Source: Brachionus koreanus (taxonomy: Eukaryota > Rotifera > Eurotatoria > Ploima > Brachionidae). Taken from it: a DNA stretch of 64,000 bases. The stretch's first letter is position 1. Every line of letters starts with the position of its first letter. Of the stretch, positions 61,392 to 64,000 are shown piece after piece. A program made the translations under genes and the position numbers. Under the pieces are notes generated by a model, which made no database searches, had not been told where the DNA came from, and saw only the letters and a program-made list of their open reading frames with translations. The stretch is from assembly GCA_016987375.1 (NCBI GenBank), contig PJRA01000048.1, positions 2,799,917 to 2,863,916 of the forward strand, given 5' to 3'.

Positions 61392-62176
61392 TTTTGGATT
61401 GTAAAATTGACTAAAACTACCATAAAAAAATCTAAAAATCTTATCGTTTTTAAATGAAAAATTTAATTAAGAAAACATTTTTTTCAATAAAAAGCATCAT
61501 CAGCATTTAATGTCTTTATTGTGATGATACCGATGTTTTGAATATTATATGTAGTGATAACAACGCCATCACTTTATTTAAGTTTATTCAATGCTAATTT
61601 TTAGCAAATGTAATTTAGAAATTTCACAAGGCTTTTTCTTGGAATTACAGAAAATTATTTTATTTCAATGCATAAAAAGAGTCTAAATACGAAAGCATTC
61701 AAAGCTATATTAATGTAAAAATTCAAATCAAGACAAGCATAAATTTTATTTTTCTATTATAATCAACGCAATATTACTAAAATAACAAAGCTTTAAAGAA
61801 AAAATCAATCACATTTAATAGAAAATGTGTAATTTTTAAAATGTTTCAGTAAAAACTTTACTTAATTTTTAATGAAAATTTTAAATAAAAAAGCTAATTA
61901 AATTTAATTTATGGAGTTGAAATGATTTCAGAGTACATTATGTAGATCAAAAATAAACATTCTATTCAAGCTGAGGACAAATTTTAGCTCTTTTCAAAAA
62001 TTCATTCTCTAAATATTAGTTTTAAATCAAACTTTAAATTTACATCTGTTCAATAAATTTAAAATATATTTGATTAAAAAAAAAAATTTTTAATCGTGAT
62101 TAATTTTTATCAAAATTGTAGTAAGTATTTTTTTAATTTTTCTTTAAGCAAAATTTTATCGTTAGTAAATTGAATT
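61392..62176. other. Intergenic stretch, no gene seen
   Basis: AT-rich spacer of 785 bp upstream of the VPS10 receptor; it should include its promoter. No coding frame or repeat is recognised. Confidence 0.5.
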
Positions 62177-62790
62177 TTATTTAAATAGCTGCAAGCATGA
62201 GCATTTCATTTCAGAGCCTAATATTTCAGTTGAAATAAAGTCTATTTTTAAATCTTTGGAAAGGAAATCATATGTCTCTTGCTTATAATTAACCAAAGAA
62301 TTTTTTAAATTATTAAATTTTTCTTTCTCATTAAAAATAAATCTTAAATTGAATTCAGATGCGAAATCAACTTGTTTAATATCATGTTTGATGAGATAAA
62401 GTTTTTTTAATGTTTGATCAACTTTCCTAGATTTGTTTCTTTGGCACGAAATCTGATAAAGAAACAATTCCTTATGAATTTTATTATAAGCATAAAAGTC
62501 AACAGACGGATAATTTGATGATGGATAAAATTAGATCTCATCACTTTTTGATAAATTAATTATGTTTCTACACGGTCTTTGGTTATAAAATAAATAATTA
62601 TGCGGTAATATATTATTTTTTTGAATCCAATTATTTCTAAGGTATTCTTTGAGCAAATTTTCTAGTACGAGTCCCTTGTTATTTGGATCATCAGGGTAAA
62701 ATTTTTTAAATTTTTCACAATTATTTCTTAAAAAATCTGAACTTTTTGATTTTCTCTCCAGACGAATAAAGAATTTTTAAAAAAATAGTG
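62177..62790 (-). pseudogene. Unassigned ORF with one in-frame stop
   Basis: I do not recognise the product. One frame runs about 200 codons: FYPDDPNNKGLVLENLLKEY, NNWIQKNN, FYNQRPCRNIINLSKSDEI, a TAA stop near 62535, then YPSVDFYAYNKIHKELFLYQ and a Lys-rich stretch ending KCSCLQLFK. Composition on both sides of the stop is protein-like, so this is either a gene broken by one stop, two exons with a misjudged boundary, or a sequencing error. There is no signal peptide or obvious start. It lies between the VPS10 receptor and a decayed LINE on the same strand. Confidence 0.4.
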
Positions 62791-62931
62791 CCAAACAAAA
62801 TGGCTTATTTTAAAAATTTTTTTTCTAAAAACAATGAATTAGTTAAAATTAATTTTCTTAAGTCAAATTTTAATTTCCTATTGCTCATAATTCACAAAAA
62901 TCTGTTCTAATCTATAAAAAACGGGAGGCAA

Positions 62932-62987
62932 AAGTACCCTTTAATATTTGATGAGTTAGAAAGAACATCAAATATTAAAGGGTACTT
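62932..62987. repeat. Perfect 22 bp inverted repeat (hairpin)
   Basis: AAGTACCCTTTAATATTTGATG at 62932-62953 is exactly reverse-complemented at 62966-62987, with a 12 nt loop. It sits just past the 3' end of the LINE tail. It could be a terminator-like hairpin, an element end or a cruciform. Confidence 0.7.
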
Positions 62988-63000
62988 AGATGTTTTAGAT

Positions 63001-63194
63001 AATATTATTATTATTATTTATTGACAAAAAACTTGTATAGACCTCAAAGGTCAAAATTTATAAAAAGATAATTTCAAAATTAAATACTATAAATATAAAA
63101 GTAATTAAATTTGATAAAGTCAATTTTAGTTTTTTTTTAACGACGAATTCAACCTATATTCAACCTTTATAAATTTATGTTATTAAAATATACA
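63001..63194 (-). repeat. 3' tail of the LINE fragment, ending in (AAT)n
   Basis: Follows the reverse-transcriptase coding remnant in the same sense and ends, on the minus strand, in GTCAATAAATAATAATAATA. Homologous to 34650-34847 in DIS3L2 intron 2. Confidence 0.65.
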
Positions 63195-64000
63195 ACATTT
63201 ATATTTTTTTCATTGTAGTTATTATAGTCCAGCAAGAGTCTTAATAGAGTAATGTTTTGCTGATAATTTGAGACGACTGTATCATAGAGACTTAAAATAA
63301 ATTTGATTGAGTCTAATAGACCCAAATTTTCGTATTTTTGTCCATTTCCAATTAGTTTTGATATTAGTTTGCTAGTTAATTGACCATCGACTTGGTTTTC
63401 ATCAGCTACATCCGCATCCTGCTTGTAAAATGATTAATTCCTTTGACTCAGAAACTTCTTGTCATATAACGATTTTAGCTCCTCGTAATTTTTTTTCGTT
63501 AATTTATTAGTATGAATTTGATTGAACATAAAAAACTTGTGTTGTTTATAAATAGTTTGTATAGAATCAATATTAAGTACTTTAAAAAGTGGAGACGTTT
63601 TGACAAATTTTGAAAATCTTATTGATTTTTTTATTAATATATTTTGACGAATGTTAAATTTATTCAATTGCGTTTTGCTGATGTGAAGCATCTCTAGTCC
63701 ATACTTGAATATTGTTGGACAAATTGTTTGTTAATGAAACCAATAGTTTTGGGATTCAACCCACCAGGTTTGCAACCAGTACCATATAATGAGTAAAATG
63801 ACCGTTCGCATTTGTGAATAAATAAATTTCAACTTACGGTCTCCTTTGGGCATATCTAGATATTCAAAATTTAAAGTAATTGGTATTTCAACACCATTCA
63901 ACATTATTTTGCTATTATGGAAAGGATTTCCGAAGTTCGTATAGTTTGATTTGCTTTAATTAAATTCCATTTTCCATTTAATAGCATAATCATGACAAAC
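63195..64000 (-). mobile_element. Frameshifted non-LTR retrotransposon (LINE) fragment, reverse-transcriptase C-terminal region
   Basis: Translated in pieces on the minus strand it gives EYLDMPKGDRK, then CERSFYSLYGTGCKPGGLNP and KTIGFINKQF. A shift of frame leads to IFKYGLEMLHISKTQLNKFN and SKFVKTSPLFKVLNIDSI. After a stop there is LLDSIKFILSLYDTVV. These are the thumb and connection motifs that follow the catalytic palm in LINE-type reverse transcriptases (YLGMP-like step, GxNP segment, IRxxxL helices). At least two frameshifts and one stop show that it is dead. The catalytic core would lie beyond the right edge of the window. Its 3' tail is the (AAT)n repeat at 63001-63194. Confidence 0.75.

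Noticed and set aside
1..64000. CRISPR arrays, bacterial operons, tRNA or rRNA genes
   Set aside because: No regular direct-repeat arrays, no ribosome-binding-site/operon layout and no tRNA or rRNA signatures seen; intron-rich animal genes rule out a prokaryotic source.

Overview
The window is metazoan nuclear DNA: very AT-rich, with GT-AG introns and the standard code. It encodes an axonemal dynein, so the animal has motile cilia, and it carries two amidated-neuropeptide precursors. Most introns are only about 32-73 nt, while most multi-exon genes also have one or more long introns (about 0.4-2.7 kb) that hold repeats. A small AT-rich lophotrochozoan such as a monogonont rotifer (Brachionus-like) would fit, but this is inference and not proven by anything seen here. 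All exon joins below were worked out by hand from reading frame, GT/AG sites and family conservation.

Layout from left to right. 1-2390 holds no recognised gene. Next comes a minus-strand neuropeptide precursor (2391-2855, IPFK/RW-amides). It is followed by a head-to-head ciliary pair: DAW1 (minus, 3336-5550) and a 13-exon axonemal dynein heavy chain of DNAH7 type (plus, 6140-25270). They share a 589 bp intergenic region with two X-box-like sites. Two genes sit inside dynein introns: a secreted protein of unknown function on the opposite strand (intron 3) and an intronless cytochrome P450 on the same strand (intron 8). Then come COMMD2 and a mitochondrial poly(A) polymerase in tandem on the minus strand, a weak small ORF, a decayed ORF beside a 17-N assembly gap, and DIS3L2 on the plus strand (31552-36192).

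The middle (36.2-43.5 kb) is gene-poor. It contains a small PTTG1IP-like membrane protein (minus, 39701-40230) and, after it, a second neuropeptide precursor (plus, 43523-43972, MTYRY-amide and SAMPYRF-amide). The right half is mostly minus strand: a kinesin-3 of KIF28/KLP-6 type (45430-51281), a SAXO-family axonemal microtubule protein (51568-55350), a compact SorLA-like VPS10 receptor (58350-61391), a damaged ORF (62177-62790) and a frameshifted non-LTR retrotransposon fragment that runs off the right edge.

Three functional themes can be read. Motile cilia: DNAH7-type inner-arm dynein, its assembly factor DAW1, and SAXO. RNA metabolism: DIS3L2 and mitochondrial poly(A) polymerase. Peptidergic signalling: two precursors. 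Mobile DNA is mainly non-autonomous: a TTAA-flanked piggyBac-like MITE family (three copies, all in introns), foldback elements, and a LINE whose 3' tail recurs in a DIS3L2 intron.
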